From positions 186,001 to 250,000 of the forward strand of contig NZ_JAEKEZ010000038.1 in assembly GCF_016650815.1 (NCBI RefSeq): a stretch of 64,000 nucleotides of DNA, in the 5' to 3' direction. This DNA is from Pseudomonas sp. TH31 (GTDB lineage Bacteria; Pseudomonadota; Gammaproteobacteria; Pseudomonadales; Pseudomonadaceae). Under the pieces are notes generated by a model. That model worked only from the letters and a program-made list of their open reading frames with translations, was not told the DNA's origin and did not search any database. Each line of letters starts with the position of its first letter. Position 1 is the first letter of the stretch. This document shows positions 52,658-63,600 of the stretch, one piece after another. A program made the position numbers and the translations under genes.

Positions 52658-52673
52658 TGATCGGCGACTGGCA

Positions 52674-54314
52674 TCACTTCGGATAAAGCGGCGGCAACCC
52701 GCTATCACCCACCGGGTCCTGAACCCGCTCGGCCATCGGAATCGCCCGGGTCGCGCGCCACAGGTCTTCACCTTGCCAATGCTGGCCGGTTTCGCTGTAG
52801 AGCGCGCCGTTCAAGCCGTCCAGTGCATCGGACAGCGGCACAAAACGCGCGGCCATGTCGGCCAGGGTCTCCGGTTGTTGCCGGGCCCAGGCGTCGAGGG
52901 CCTGGCGGGTGGCGTGGGGGTCGTTGGCCTGGCAGGCGCGCTTGAGGTCGTCGAGCACGGTGCGCGGGCTCGGACCGGTTTGCGCGGCGCGCAGGATCGC
53001 CGGTTGCCAGCGGGCGCGCCACCAGAGGCCGAAGCCGAGCAGGGTGGTGCAGGCCAGGATCACGGTGCTGAGTTTCCACCACCACAAGGCTTCGCTGTCG
53101 GCGCCGTAACTCACTTGTGGAGAACCCGCCGGGGTGTCGACCACCAGGCTCGGGTTGTTCGTCACTTGCAGGGTGCGAGCCGGCAGGTTGCTGTGTTCCA
53201 GGTGATCTTCGAAGGTGTTCCACCAGACCACGTCCACCGTCGGCAACTCGATGCTGCCGCTGTGGGCAGGCACCAGGGCTTCACGGTCTTCGCGACTGCC
53301 GATAAGGCCACGCTCGGTGTTCTGGTTGCCCAGCACCGGTTGGTCCGGGTAGCGGCGCAAACCGTTGGCATCGGTCGCAGGCAGCGGTGGCAACTGCGAG
53401 CTGGCCAGGCCTTCGGCCTTCAACGTCAGGCTGCGGGTCAGCGAGTCGCCGACCTGCGCATGATCGGGCTCCGGGCTCCAGCTTTCACTCAGGCTCAGGC
53501 TGCGCGCCGGCAGCCATGGTACGTCAGCCGGGTAGGTCGCGGGTTTGGCCTTGACCGTCAGTGGAATCTCGGCAGAGCTGACGCGCAGCAGCTTGCCGGA
53601 TTTCGGCCCTTGGGCGCCGGCGTCCTGGGACGGTTGCGCGTCCACCAGCGTGGCGCTGAACACCTGCGTGGGGATGGTCAGCACGCCACTGTGCTGGGGG
53701 AAAATCGCATAGCGCATCTCGATCACGCCATGACGCAGGCCGTTGATGACCTTTTCATAGGTGCGCGACTCGCCCAGTGGCTCGATGCGTGCGTCGGGAA
53801 TCTGCAGCGGCGTCAGGCTGCTGTCGTCGTACAGCGACACCGAATGGTAGATGCGCAAGGTCAGGATCGCCTGAGCCTGCACATACACGCTGGACTGATC
53901 GAGGCTGGCTTCGATGAATACCGGCGCCAGCGTGTTCTGGGTGTCCTGGGTTCGGGTCTCGATCACCTGGATGCTGATCGGCTGACTGCGCACTTCGCCC
54001 AGTTGCAGCGACGGTATCTCCACGCTGCCGTTTTGCTTGGGCAGCAGGGTAATGATCCAGCGCGTGGTGGCACGGTTGTCGCCGTTGATCGTGGTCAACT
54101 GGTTGACCTGGCGGGTGCCACGCACTTCAAACAACGGCTCCAGCGGCGACAGGTCGGGTTTGCCGAACTGGGTGACGTCGCTGGATTCCAGGGTCAGTTC
54201 GACCGTTTCGCCGGTGTTCAGGCGACTGCGATCCACACTGGCGACCAGATCCGCCGCCTGGGCCTGAAAGGTCCAGAACAGCAGAACGAGCAGAAAAGCG
54301 GTGAAGCGGGTCAT
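52674..54314 (-). CDS. BatD-like oxygen-tolerance protein
   Basis: 546 aa. Signal peptide (TRFTAFLLVLLFWTFQAQA), then beta-rich periplasmic repeats (VASVDRSRLNTGETVELTL; EASLDQSSVYVQAQAILTL), and one transmembrane helix near residue 415 (WKLSTVILACTTLLGFGLWW), with a helical cytoplasmic tail. This is the last gene of the moxR operon and is convergent with the ABC-F gene, 16 bp away. BatD proteins are assembly or anchoring partners of the VWA proteins encoded upstream; the exact role is unsettled. Confidence 0.85.
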   Translation of the reverse strand: MTRFTAFLLVLLFWTFQAQAADLVASVDRSRLNTGETVELTLESSDVTQFGKPDLSPLEPLFEVRGTRQVNQLTTINGDNRATTRWIITLLPKQNGSVEIPSLQLGEVRSQPISIQVIETRTQDTQNTLAPVFIEASLDQSSVYVQAQAILTLRIYHSVSLYDDSSLTPLQIPDARIEPLGESRTYEKVINGLRHGVIEMRYAIFPQHSGVLTIPTQVFSATLVDAQPSQDAGAQGPKSGKLLRVSSAEIPLTVKAKPATYPADVPWLPARSLSLSESWSPEPDHAQVGDSLTRSLTLKAEGLASSQLPPLPATDANGLRRYPDQPVLGNQNTERGLIGSREDREALVPAHSGSIELPTVDVVWWNTFEDHLEHSNLPARTLQVTNNPSLVVDTPAGSPQVSYGADSEALWWWKLSTVILACTTLLGFGLWWRARWQPAILRAAQTGPSPRTVLDDLKRACQANDPHATRQALDAWARQQPETLADMAARFVPLSDALDGLNGALYSETGQHWQGEDLWRATRAIPMAERVQDPVGDSGLPPLYPK

Positions 54315-56050
54315 CGAGTTTTTCCCTGATCCTGATGTTGTTGCTGTTCGTACCAGAATTTGCGCCGGAGCAATTCGCCGGGATCATCCGGGATCTTGCG
54401 CAGCCATTGCTCCAACGCCTGGGCCTGTTCGCCTTCCAGGCTATCGTTGGCCGGGCGTCGTGGTGGCGTGGTGCTTTGTTCGTCCCCCAGATCGCTGCCC
54501 GGTACTTCATTGGCGCCGGGTTGCGGCGGCGCGGCAGACGGTTGTTCGGTGTCGGGCGCGGTGGCCTGGGCGTCGGTTTTCGGCTCGCCGCTGCTCGAAG
54601 GCTGGGTGGCGGCGCCGGGCGGCGGGCCATCGCTGGCAGTTCCTGCCTCTTCGCCTTCGGTTTTGTCCGGTTCAACGGCCGGTGGTGTGGTTTTCTGTTT
54701 GATCAGGCTTTCCACCAGCGCCTTGTTGGTCAGCGCCGGACGCAAATCCGGTTGGCGTTCAAGGGCTTGGTCATAAGCATCCAGCGCCGCTTCCAGTTCA
54801 CCGCTCTTGGCCAGGGCGTTACCCCGATTGTAGTGCGCCCGTGCGTCGTTGCCTTGGGCGAAGCGCTCGGCGGCGCCACTGTAGTCGCCGGCCTCATACA
54901 GCGCCACACCTTGCCATTGCGGGTCTTCGAAATGCCGGGCCGCCTCGGCCGGGTGCTCCTGATTGAGCAACTGCAGGCCTCGCTGATCGGGGCGCAGCCA
55001 CAGGTCTGCAAAGTCGAAGGCGTAGCTCGGTTGCGGCATCAGGAACAACAGCGGCAGGCAGAACAACCAACCCCGGCGCCCGGCAAAGGAGGCCAGTAGC
55101 AACAGTGGCAGCAACAGCCAGTAACCCTGGTCGGCCCATGTATCCAGGCGTAGGGTCTGGCCGTCGTTGCGCAGAGTGCGCGGGCCATCGAGCAGGCCCA
55201 AGGCGCCCAGATCGGCGTCATCGAGCCGTGACGAATGGTAGCGGCCGCCCAGGTCACTGGCGAAGGCTTTCAGACCTTGATTGTCGAGGCGCGGGACCAG
55301 AATCGCGCCTTGGGCATCCTTGAGGAAACTGCCGTCCTCCTGAGTGACCGGCGCGCCTTCGGGGGTGCCGACGCCGAGCATCAGAAACTCCGTGGATTTG
55401 CCGTCCAGCGCGCGCCGAATGCCCTGGCGTTCCTGTTCGGTCAGGGAGGAACCGATCAGCAGGATCCGGCCTTGGCCCAGAGCGCCCTGATCCAGCAGCG
55501 CCAAGGCCTTGATAACCGCCAGATCGGCGCGATGACCGGCCTCGGGCATCAACGACGGCTTGAGCGCGTCCAGCAGGTTGCGGCTGGTGGACAAATCATC
55601 CGACAGCGGCACCAGCGTGTGGGCACTGCCGGCGTAGACGACCATTGCGGTCTGGGCATCGCTGCGACTTTGCAGCAAGTCGAACAACTTGCGTCGCGCT
55701 TGTTCCAGACGGTTCGGCGGGCTGTCGGTGGCGAGCATTTCCGGGGTCAGTTCCAGCAAAACTACCAGCGGGTCGGCGGGTTTCTGGCTGGTTTGTTCAA
55801 CCCGTTCCCAGCTCGGACCAAGCAGCGCACCGATGGTCAGCACCCAGGCCAGGCCCAGCACCACCCACGGCAGTTTGCTGTCGTGACCTTTGCCACCACT
55901 CAACAGCGCGGCGTGGAAGGCCGGTGGCAGGATCATCTGCCAGCGCCCGGCGCGTTTCTGCCGATGCCAGAGTTGCCAGAGCAACCAGCCCAGCAACGGC
56001 AACAGCAACAGCCACCAAGGCCGGAACCAGTAAGGCCAGAGCGCGCTCAT
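54311..56050 (-). CDS. BatB/BatC-like membrane protein with VWA and TPR domains
   Basis: 579 aa. Two N-terminal helices are followed by a VWA domain from about residue 85. Its first MIDAS position reads LLELTPEMLA, not DxSxS, so metal binding may be lost. A third membrane helix lies near 305-340, then TPR units (GVALYEAGDYSGAAERFAQG, NRGNALAKSGELEAALDAY) and a Pro/Glu/Thr-rich tail. The start overlaps the stop of the upstream VWA gene. Confidence 0.85.
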   Translation of the reverse strand: MSALWPYWFRPWWLLLLPLLGWLLWQLWHRQKRAGRWQMILPPAFHAALLSGGKGHDSKLPWVVLGLAWVLTIGALLGPSWERVEQTSQKPADPLVVLLELTPEMLATDSPPNRLEQARRKLFDLLQSRSDAQTAMVVYAGSAHTLVPLSDDLSTSRNLLDALKPSLMPEAGHRADLAVIKALALLDQGALGQGRILLIGSSLTEQERQGIRRALDGKSTEFLMLGVGTPEGAPVTQEDGSFLKDAQGAILVPRLDNQGLKAFASDLGGRYHSSRLDDADLGALGLLDGPRTLRNDGQTLRLDTWADQGYWLLLPLLLLASFAGRRGWLFCLPLLFLMPQPSYAFDFADLWLRPDQRGLQLLNQEHPAEAARHFEDPQWQGVALYEAGDYSGAAERFAQGNDARAHYNRGNALAKSGELEAALDAYDQALERQPDLRPALTNKALVESLIKQKTTPPAVEPDKTEGEEAGTASDGPPPGAATQPSSSGEPKTDAQATAPDTEQPSAAPPQPGANEVPGSDLGDEQSTTPPRRPANDSLEGEQAQALEQWLRKIPDDPGELLRRKFWYEQQQHQDQGKTR

Positions 56051-57126
56051 CGACGCCTCCTCAGGCGCAGGCGTTTGAGCCGTTGGCGCCAGTCTGGCAG
56101 TTGGGTTTGCAAAAACAGATCCTTGCTCAAGAAGCGTTGCAATGGGTTGTCCGGCCAGCGCTCGCGCACCACCAGCACCATGCTCAATAGCAGCGCCAAC
56201 GCCAGTGGCCAGTGATACAACGTCTGGGCCGGACGGGCCTGGGTCGGTTGCTGGGTTACCGGCTCCAGTTTGTCGAGGGTGGCCCTGATCGCCTCCAGCT
56301 CTTTGCCGTCGCGGGCGCGGAAGTACTGGCCGCCGGTGGCTTCGGCAATCGCCTTCAAGGCCGGCTCATCGAGGTCCAGGCTCGGGTTGACGCCGAGCAA
56401 ACCCAAGGTGCCGCTTTGTTCCGGATCGGCGCCGATGCCGATCGGGTAGATTTTCACGCCTTCACTGGCGGCCAGTCGAGCGGCGGTCAGTGGGTCGATT
56501 TCGCCGCCATTGTTGGCACCGTCGGTGACCAGAATCAGTACACGGCTTTGCGCCGGACGCAGGCGCAAGCGCTTGAGTGCCAGGCCAATCGCATCACCGA
56601 TGGCGGTGTTTTTGCCAGCGATACCGATCCGCGCTTCGTCGAGCCATATGCGCACCGTGCGTCGGTCAAAGGTCAGCGGTGCTTGCAGGTAGGCCTTGCT
56701 GCCGAACAGGATCAGCCCGACCCGGTCACCTTCGCGGCTTTCCAGAAAGTCACCGAGCAAATGCTGGACCAGCAACAAGCGGCTGACGTCTTCGCCCTTC
56801 CACTGCATGTCGGGGAAATCCATCGAGCCGGACACGTCCACCGCCACCAGCAAATCGCGGCCACTGGCGGCAATCGGCAGCGGTTCGCCGAGCCATTGCG
56901 GGCGCGCCGAGGCGATCAATAACAACAGCCACAGCAGAATGAACGGTGCTTGCTGGCGCCAGGCCGGCAGGTGAGCGCGGGCACGGCGGCGGGTCAGGCC
57001 TTCGAGGTCGCTGAGGAAGCTGACTTTAAGCGCCGGTTCGCCGCTGTCGGCCACCGGCAGCAGCACGCGCATCAGCCACGGCAATGGCAACAGGGCAAAG
57101 ATCCACGGCCAGGCGAACTCAAACAT
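56047..57126 (-). CDS. BatA-like VWA-domain membrane protein
   Basis: 359 aa. N-terminal anchors (WPWIFALLPLPWLMRVLLPV; PFILLWLLLLIASA), and a VWA domain with an intact MIDAS (DVSGSMDFPD near residue 94, VTDGANNGGE near 202). A C-terminal helix (WPLALALLLSMVLVV) follows. It is the metal-binding VWA partner of MoxR-type AAA ATPases. Four-base overlap with the following gene. Confidence 0.9.
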   Translation of the reverse strand: MFEFAWPWIFALLPLPWLMRVLLPVADSGEPALKVSFLSDLEGLTRRRARAHLPAWRQQAPFILLWLLLLIASARPQWLGEPLPIAASGRDLLVAVDVSGSMDFPDMQWKGEDVSRLLLVQHLLGDFLESREGDRVGLILFGSKAYLQAPLTFDRRTVRIWLDEARIGIAGKNTAIGDAIGLALKRLRLRPAQSRVLILVTDGANNGGEIDPLTAARLAASEGVKIYPIGIGADPEQSGTLGLLGVNPSLDLDEPALKAIAEATGGQYFRARDGKELEAIRATLDKLEPVTQQPTQARPAQTLYHWPLALALLLSMVLVVRERWPDNPLQRFLSKDLFLQTQLPDWRQRLKRLRLRRRR

Positions 57127-57611
57127 GTTTGCGAATCCAGGTATCGACGGCTTGGGTCAGGCCGGCAATGGCCTTGTCGTCGAGTTTGCATTCGGGTTTG
57201 TAGGCGCCTTCCACCAGCACCATCCAGCGTGTCAGGCCGGCGGCCGGGCAACGGTTGTCGAGGAACGCCAGCCATTTGCGGCCGTTGAGGGTGTGGCTCT
57301 GGCTGTAGGGGTAATGGTTGCGGCACAGGCGTTTGAGCAAACCGTTGAGTTGCTGCAGCCAGGCACCGGCCGGCGCGCCGTCGTAGGGTTTGGGCATCTG
57401 CGCCAGCTCGGCCAGGGCGGCGAGGCGCACTGGGTCCAGCGGTTGGTCGGCGCGCACAATGGGGCGTTTGCTCGCAATCATGCGCCGCAACTGCCACAGG
57501 CCGAAACCGATCAGTGGCAATAACAGCAGCAACAGCCACCAGCCCGGCGCCGGTGGCCAGAAGGCGATGGGCGGGGGGCATCAGCGGTTGCAGTTGTTCG
57601 AGGCTGCTCAT
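57119..57611 (-). CDS. DUF4381 protein, frame broken in a C run
   Basis: Starts MSSLEQLQPLMPP, then the frame slips in the six-base G/C run at 57573-57578. In the other frame it continues PIAFWPPAPGWWLLLLLPLI (a transmembrane helix) and RRMIASKRPIVRADQPLDPV to TWIRKHV. Removing one base gives 163 aa, normal for DUF4381, which is found between DUF58 and VWA genes. This is the only site in the window where an extra base (or two missing) is needed. Confidence 0.75.
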
Positions 57612-58550
57612 CGACCTTTCCCCGGTTTCTGTGGGTTCAGGTACTCGCGCAGTTGCTCGACCATTTCACTCTGGGTGCTCAGGGGCATCAACAGTACCCG
57701 CAGCTTTTGCGCGAGCAATTCCCAGCGGGCGATGCGCGCTTCGGCCTGGGCGCGGTAGGCCTGGCGCAGGTCGAAATTCAGGGTGTCGAGTTCCAGCTGC
57801 GCGCCACGCTCGGCGAAGCGTAAAAGCCCGGCGGCGGGCAGGGCATGGTCCAGCGGATCGGACAGCGGTAGCAGCAACAGGTCGCAATGGCGCGATAACA
57901 GGCTCAGCTGTTGCTCGGAACCTTCGGTCAGCGCGCGTTCGTCGCAGATCACGATCACCAGGCTGCCGGGGCGCAGCACTTCCCGGCGCGGCGCAGGGCC
58001 ATGTTGAGCGAGTCGCGGTTCTGCTCGCTTTCGGTGTGCAGCGACTGGTTGACCCGCACCAGCCGGTTGAGCAATTGCAGCAGGCTCTGCTTGCTGCGCC
58101 GGGGCTTGATTTCGTAGTGCTCGTTGTCGCCGAACACCAGCCCGCCAACCCGGTCGTTATGCCCCAGGGCCGCCCAGCCGATCAGGCTCGCGGCTTGGGC
58201 CGCCAGCACCGACTTGAACATCAGCCCGGAGCCGAAAAACAGCCGACGGCTTTGCTCGACCATGATGAAGATCGGTCGTTCGCGTTCTTCGTGAAACAGT
58301 TTGGTGTGCGGCTCCTGGGTGCGGGCGGTGACGCGCCAGTCGATGGTGCGCACGTCGTCGCCGGCCTGATAGACCCGCACTTGATCGAAGTCGACGCCAC
58401 GCCCGCGCAGCTTGAGTGGTGCAGGCCGATCAGCGGGCTGCGCTGGCTCGGCGTGGAAAACAGCTGCACTTCGCGCACCCGATGGCGCATCTCGATCAGC
58501 TCGGCGAGGCTGACACGGATGCCCGGCTCGGGCGGCAGGCTGGCGTTCAT
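57608..58550 (-). CDS. DUF58 protein, two frame breaks
   Basis: Three overlapping frames make a 314-aa DUF58 protein once single bases are restored near 58414 and near 57982-57986. It begins MNASLPPEPGIRVSLAEL, continues SKLRGRGVDFDQVR, YQAGDDVRTIDWRVTART (the DUF58 core motif) and FGDNEHYEIKPRR, and ends YLNPQKPGKGR. A TTG at 58559, overlapping the moxR stop, is a possible earlier start. DUF58 proteins accompany MoxR ATPases; biochemical role unknown. Confidence 0.78.
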
Positions 58551-58555
58551 CGAGG

Positions 58556-59515
58556 TCAAGCGACGGCTACGACGTCGAGAATCCGCTGGACCACCCGGTC
58601 CTGGTCGATGCCCGCCGCTTCGGCTTCAAAGGACAGGATGATGCGGTGACGCAACACGTCGAACAGCACCGCTTGAATGTCTTCCGGGCTGACAAAGTCG
58701 CGACCGGCCAGCCACGCGTGAGCGCGGGCGCAACGGTCAAGGGCGATGGAACCACGTGGGCTGGCGCCATAAGCGATCCACTCGGCCATTTCCGGGTCGA
58801 ATTTGGCCGGCGTGCGCGTGGCCATGACCAGTTGCACCAGGTATTCCTCCACGGCGTCGGCCATGTACAAACCGAGGATTTCCTTGCGCGCGGCGAAGAT
58901 CGCCTGCTGGCTGACCCGGCGCTCGGGCTTGGTTTCGCCGTTGAGGGCTTCGCCACGGGCCTGTTGCAGGATCCGTCGTTCGACGGCGGCGTCCGGGAAA
59001 CCTATTTTTACGTGCATCAAAAAGCGGTCGAGCTGGGCTTCGGGCAGTGGGTAAGTGCCTTCCTGCTCGATCGGGTTTTGCGTGGCCATGACCAAAAACA
59101 GCGGTGACAACTCGTAGGTGCTGCGCCCGACGCTGACCTGGCGCTCGGCCATGGCTTCAAGCAGCGCCGACTGGACCTTGGCCGGGGCGCGGTTGATTTC
59201 GTCCGCCAGCACCAGGTTGTGGAAGATCGGGCCTTGCTGGAACACGAAACTCCCGGTTTCCGGGCGATAGATCTCAGTGCCGGTGATGTCGGCCGGCAAC
59301 AGGTCGGGGGTGAACTGGATGCGATGGAACTGCGCTTCGATGCCTTCGGCGAGCTCTTTGATGGCCTTGGTCTTGGCCAGGCCCGGGGCGCCCTCGACCA
59401 GCATGTGGCCGTCGGCGAGCAAGGCGATGAGCAAACGCTCGATGAGTTTTTCCTGGCCGAGAATCTGCGTTGAAAGAAAGGTTCGCAGCGCAAGCAGCGC
59501 TTCACGATGTTCCAT
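58556..59515 (-). CDS. MoxR-family AAA+ ATPase
   Basis: 319 aa. Walker A VEGAPGLAKTKAIK (residue about 37), Walker B VLADEINRAPAK, sensor region ATQNPIEQEGTYPLPEAQLD, and an Arg-finger region near LDRFL. It is the first gene of the moxR-DUF58-DUF4381-VWA-VWA/TPR-BatD operon. Such ATPases act as chaperones for VWA-containing membrane complexes linked to envelope stress. Confidence 0.95.
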   Translation of the reverse strand: MEHREALLALRTFLSTQILGQEKLIERLLIALLADGHMLVEGAPGLAKTKAIKELAEGIEAQFHRIQFTPDLLPADITGTEIYRPETGSFVFQQGPIFHNLVLADEINRAPAKVQSALLEAMAERQVSVGRSTYELSPLFLVMATQNPIEQEGTYPLPEAQLDRFLMHVKIGFPDAAVERRILQQARGEALNGETKPERRVSQQAIFAARKEILGLYMADAVEEYLVQLVMATRTPAKFDPEMAEWIAYGASPRGSIALDRCARAHAWLAGRDFVSPEDIQAVLFDVLRHRIILSFEAEAAGIDQDRVVQRILDVVAVA

Positions 59516-59643
59516 CGATGACTGTTCCTGGAAAGGGTGAGCGAAGACGTTCGAATAACGCCAGGGCTGGGGGCGTTACTTTAATGCATCGCAGGGGGTG
59601 GCGACTAACGGCATTTTTCAGAAAATGTGTGGTGGGTGGGGAA

Positions 59644-59675
59644 GATCAAAAGATCGCAGCCTTCGGCAGCTCCTA
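59644..59675. repeat. Half REP element
   Basis: Only one arm of the GTAGGAGCTGCC family is present (GATCGCAGCCTTCGGCAGC). The rest of 59516-59758 holds no gene. Confidence 0.65.
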
Positions 59676-59758
59676 CCGGGGGTCGTGTCGTGCATAGCCA
59701 TTGCGTGGAACACAGTCGGTGTAGGCGCTGGCGAAGCCTGCGATCTTTTAGCGATCTA

Positions 59759-60115
59759 TCAGGCGAGCTCGCTTATATAGGTGCCTGTCCCCTTGAGAAT
59801 GTTCTGCAAGGTTTCTTCCACTTCCGCCAGGTCGCTGGCATCGGTGCTGTGAATGATTTCCAGGGAATCATCGCCATTGAGCGCATCGGCATCGCCAGCG
59901 GCGATTTCGATCAGCAGGCGGGTAGCGCCGAGGGTGACTTTCACCCCGTCCAGGGTCGATGGTTCGCCGTCGAGGGTGATGTCCAAAGCGTCCTCGTCCG
60001 GGTAGCGGGTCATCAGGAACATATCGCCCTGATCGCTGTGGCAGCAGAGCATGGCCATGTTGTCTTCTTCGTCATCGCACGGGTTGACGATCAAGAGGGC
60101 GGTGGTCATTTGCAT
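59759..60115 (-). CDS. Small acidic hypothetical protein
   Basis: 118 aa; AGGAA seven bases upstream supports the ATG at 60115. It is strongly acidic (CDDEEDNMAM; GDADALNGDDSLEI; ASDLAEVEETL) and without signal peptide or membrane helix. The character resembles the DUF5629 protein at 15768, but no clear homology is seen. Function unknown. Confidence 0.65.
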   Translation of the reverse strand: MQMTTALLIVNPCDDEEDNMAMLCCHSDQGDMFLMTRYPDEDALDITLDGEPSTLDGVKVTLGATRLLIEIAAGDADALNGDDSLEIIHSTDASDLAEVEETLQNILKGTGTYISELA

Positions 60116-60620
60116 GGGGAATTCCTGGCTCGACGAGCATTGTGAAGACGAACAAAGGGCGATTCTGCCAGCAGACGGGAATTTCTGCTCGTTTGAGTGT
60201 CAGAGCCTGTGTCGTGAACATCCTAAGTGTTGCTGGTCATTTCTGGCACGGATGGGTCGTAAAATCGGACTTTAACCTCCGGTTTTGCCCCGTGACTGCT
60301 AACGTTGTCCGATGCACAAGGCGCAAGCTGCGTGCCGATGACCGAATATGTCGCAGCACCGCAAGCAGGCACGTTGTCGCACTCGTTAAGCTGCGCATCG
60401 AATGGATACCCGTAAAGGCATTGTGCAATTCATCGTACAGTCGCTTTTGCCGATACCCATTCTTGGAAGGTGAATGTGACCTGAGTGTCTCGTCCAGCTT
60501 CACCCACCTGTCTCCTTAGTTTCCTCTGCCCGAGAATCAGGAACAGGGTGACGGATCGCCCCGAAAGGGGTTTTGCACGCGACGCTTCCATCAATAACAA
60601 GCCCAAGCGGAGTACCACAG
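60116..60620. promoter_or_regulatory. Gene-free leader before the glutamate dehydrogenase
   Basis: 505 bp between divergent genes with no supported ORF. It must contain the promoters of both. No confident operator, sigma-54 site or riboswitch could be identified; GCGGAGT lies about ten bases before the ATG at 60621. Confidence 0.4.
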
Positions 60621-63600
60621 ATGGCGTTCTTCACCGCAGCCAGCAAAGCCGACTTCCAGCACCAACTGCAAGCGGCACTGGCGCAGCACATCAGTGAACA
60701 GGCACTGCCACAAGTGGCGCTGTTTGCTGAACAATTTTTCGGCATCATTTCCCTCGACGAGCTGACTCAACGTCGGTTGTCCGACCTCGCCGGCTGCACC
60801 CTTTCTGCGTGGCGCCTGCTTGAGCGCTTCGATCACGCGCAACCACAAGTGCGCGTCTACAACCCTGATTACGAACGCCACGGCTGGCAGTCGACCCACA
60901 CCGCGGTCGAAGTGCTGCACCACGATTTACCATTCCTCGTGGACTCGGTACGTACCGAGCTGAACCGTCGCGGCTACAGCATCCATACCTTGCAAACCAC
61001 TGTGCTGAGCGTGCGTCGCGGCAGCAAGGGCGAGCTGCTGGAAATCCTGCCCAAGGGCACCCACGGCGAAGGCATTCTGCAAGAATCGCTGATGTACCTG
61101 GAAATCGACCGTTGCGCCAACGCGGCCGAGCTGAATGTACTGAGCAAAGAGCTGGAACAGGTGCTCGGTGAAGTCCGCGTTGCGGTCGCCGATTTCGAAC
61201 CAATGAAGGCCAAGGTCCAGGAAATCCTGACCGGCCTGGACAACAGCCAGTTCAACGTCGATGGCGAAGAAAAAGCCGAAATCAAAAGCTTCCTGGAATG
61301 GCTGGTGGGCAACCACTTCACATTCCTGGGCTATGAAGAATTCGTGGTCAGCGACCAGGCCGATGGCGGCCATATCGAGTACGACCAGGACTCCTTCCTC
61401 GGTCTGACCAAACTGCTGCGTACCGGCCTGACCTACGATGACCTGCGCATCGAAGACTACGCCGTGAACTACCTGCGCGAACCGACCCTGCTGTCGTTCG
61501 CCAAGGCTGCGCACCCAAGCCGTGTACACCGTCCGGCTTACCCGGACTACGTGTCGATCCGCGAGATCGACGCCGACGGCAAGGTCATCAAGGAATGCCG
61601 CTTCATGGGCCTCTACACCTCCTCGGTGTATGGCGAGAGCGTGCGGGTCATTCCGTACATCCGCCGCAAGGTCGAGGAAATCGAACGCCGTTCCGGCTTC
61701 CAGGCCAAGGCTCACTTGGGCAAGGAACTGGCGCAGGTCGTCGAAGTACTGCCGCGTGACGATCTGTTCCAGACCCCGGTCGACGAGCTGTTCAGCACCG
61801 TGATGTCGATCGTGCAGATCCAGGAGCGCAACAAGATCCGCGTGTTCCTGCGCAAAGACCCGTACGGTCGTTTCTGCTACTGCCTGGCCTACGTGCCGCG
61901 CGACATCTACTCCACCGAAGTGCGCCAGAAGATCCAGCAAGTGCTGATGGATCGCCTGAAAGCCTCGGATTGCGAGTTCTGGACCTTCTTCTCCGAGTCC
62001 GTGCTGGCCCGTGTACAACTGATTCTGCGGGTTGACCCGAAGAACCGTCTGGACATCGACCCGGTCCTGCTGGAAAAAGAAGTGGTTCAAGCCTGCCGCA
62101 GCTGGCAGGACGACTACGCGAGCCTGGTCGTGGAAAGCTTCGGCGAAGCCCACGGCACCAACGTGCTGGCGGACTTCCCGAAAGGCTTCCCGGCCGGTTA
62201 CCGCGAGCGCTTCGCTGCGCACTCGGCCGTGGTCGACATGCAACACCTGCTGAGCCTGAACGAAAAGAGCCCGCTGGTGATGAGTTTCTATCAGCCGCTG
62301 GGCCAGGTCTCCGGTCAGCGCGAACTGCATTGCAAGCTGTACCACGCCGATACGCCGCTGGCGTTGTCCGACGTCTTGCCGATCCTGGAAAACCTCGGCC
62401 TGCGCGTGCTGGGTGAGTTCCCGTATCGCCTGCGTCACAACAATGGCCGCGAGTTCTGGATTCACGATTTCGCCTTCACGGCTGCCGAAGGCCTGGAACT
62501 CGACATCCAGCAACTCAACGATACCTTGCAGGACGCGTTCGTCCACATCGTGCGTGGCGATGCCGAGAACGATGCGTTCAACCGGCTGGTACTGACTGCC
62601 GGCCTGCCATGGCGCGATGTGGCGCTGCTGCGTGCCTACGCCCGCTACATGAAGCAGATTCGTCTGGGCTTCGACCTGGGCTACATCGCCAGCACCCTGA
62701 ACAACCACACCGACATCGCTCGCGAGTTGACCCGGTTGTTCAAGACCCGTTTCTACCTGGCGCGCAAACTGGCCAGCGACGATCTGGAAGACAAGCAGCA
62801 ACGTCTGGAACAGGCCATCGTCACCGCCCTGGACAACGTCCAGGTACTCAACGAAGACCGCATCCTGCGTCGCTACCTGGACCTGATCAAGGCCACTCTG
62901 CGCACCAACTTCTACCAGACCGATGCGCACGGCCATAACAAGTCCTACTTCAGCTTCAAGTTCAACCCGCACCAGATCCCTGAGCTGCCGAAGCCCGTAC
63001 CGAAGTTCGAAATCTTCGTTTACTCGCCTCGCGTTGAAGGTGTGCACCTGCGCTTCGGTAACGTGGCTCGTGGCGGCCTGCGCTGGTCCGACCGTGAAGA
63101 AGACTACCGCACCGAAGTGTTGGGCCTGGTAAAAGCCCAGCAAGTGAAGAACTCGGTCATCGTGCCTGTGGGCGCGAAGGGCGGCTTCCTGCCGCGTCGC
63201 CTGCCATTGGGCGGCGGTCGGGACGAGATCGCGGCCGAGGGCATCGCCTGCTACCGCATCTTTATCTCGGGCCTGTTGGACATTACCGACAACCTGAAGG
63301 ACGGCGCACTGGTGCCGCCGGTCAACGTCGTGCGTCATGACGATGATGACCCGTACCTGGTAGTGGCGGCGGACAAGGGCACTGCAACCTTCTCCGACAT
63401 CGCCAACGGCATTGCCATCGACTACGGTTTCTGGCTCGGCGACGCCTTTGCATCGGGCGGCTCGGCCGGTTACGACCACAAGAAAATGGGCATCACCGCC
63501 AAGGGCGCGTGGGTTGGCGTACAACGTCACTTCCGCGAGCGCGGCATCAATGTTCAGAAGGACAGCATTACCGTCGTCGGCGTCGGCGACATGGCCGGTG

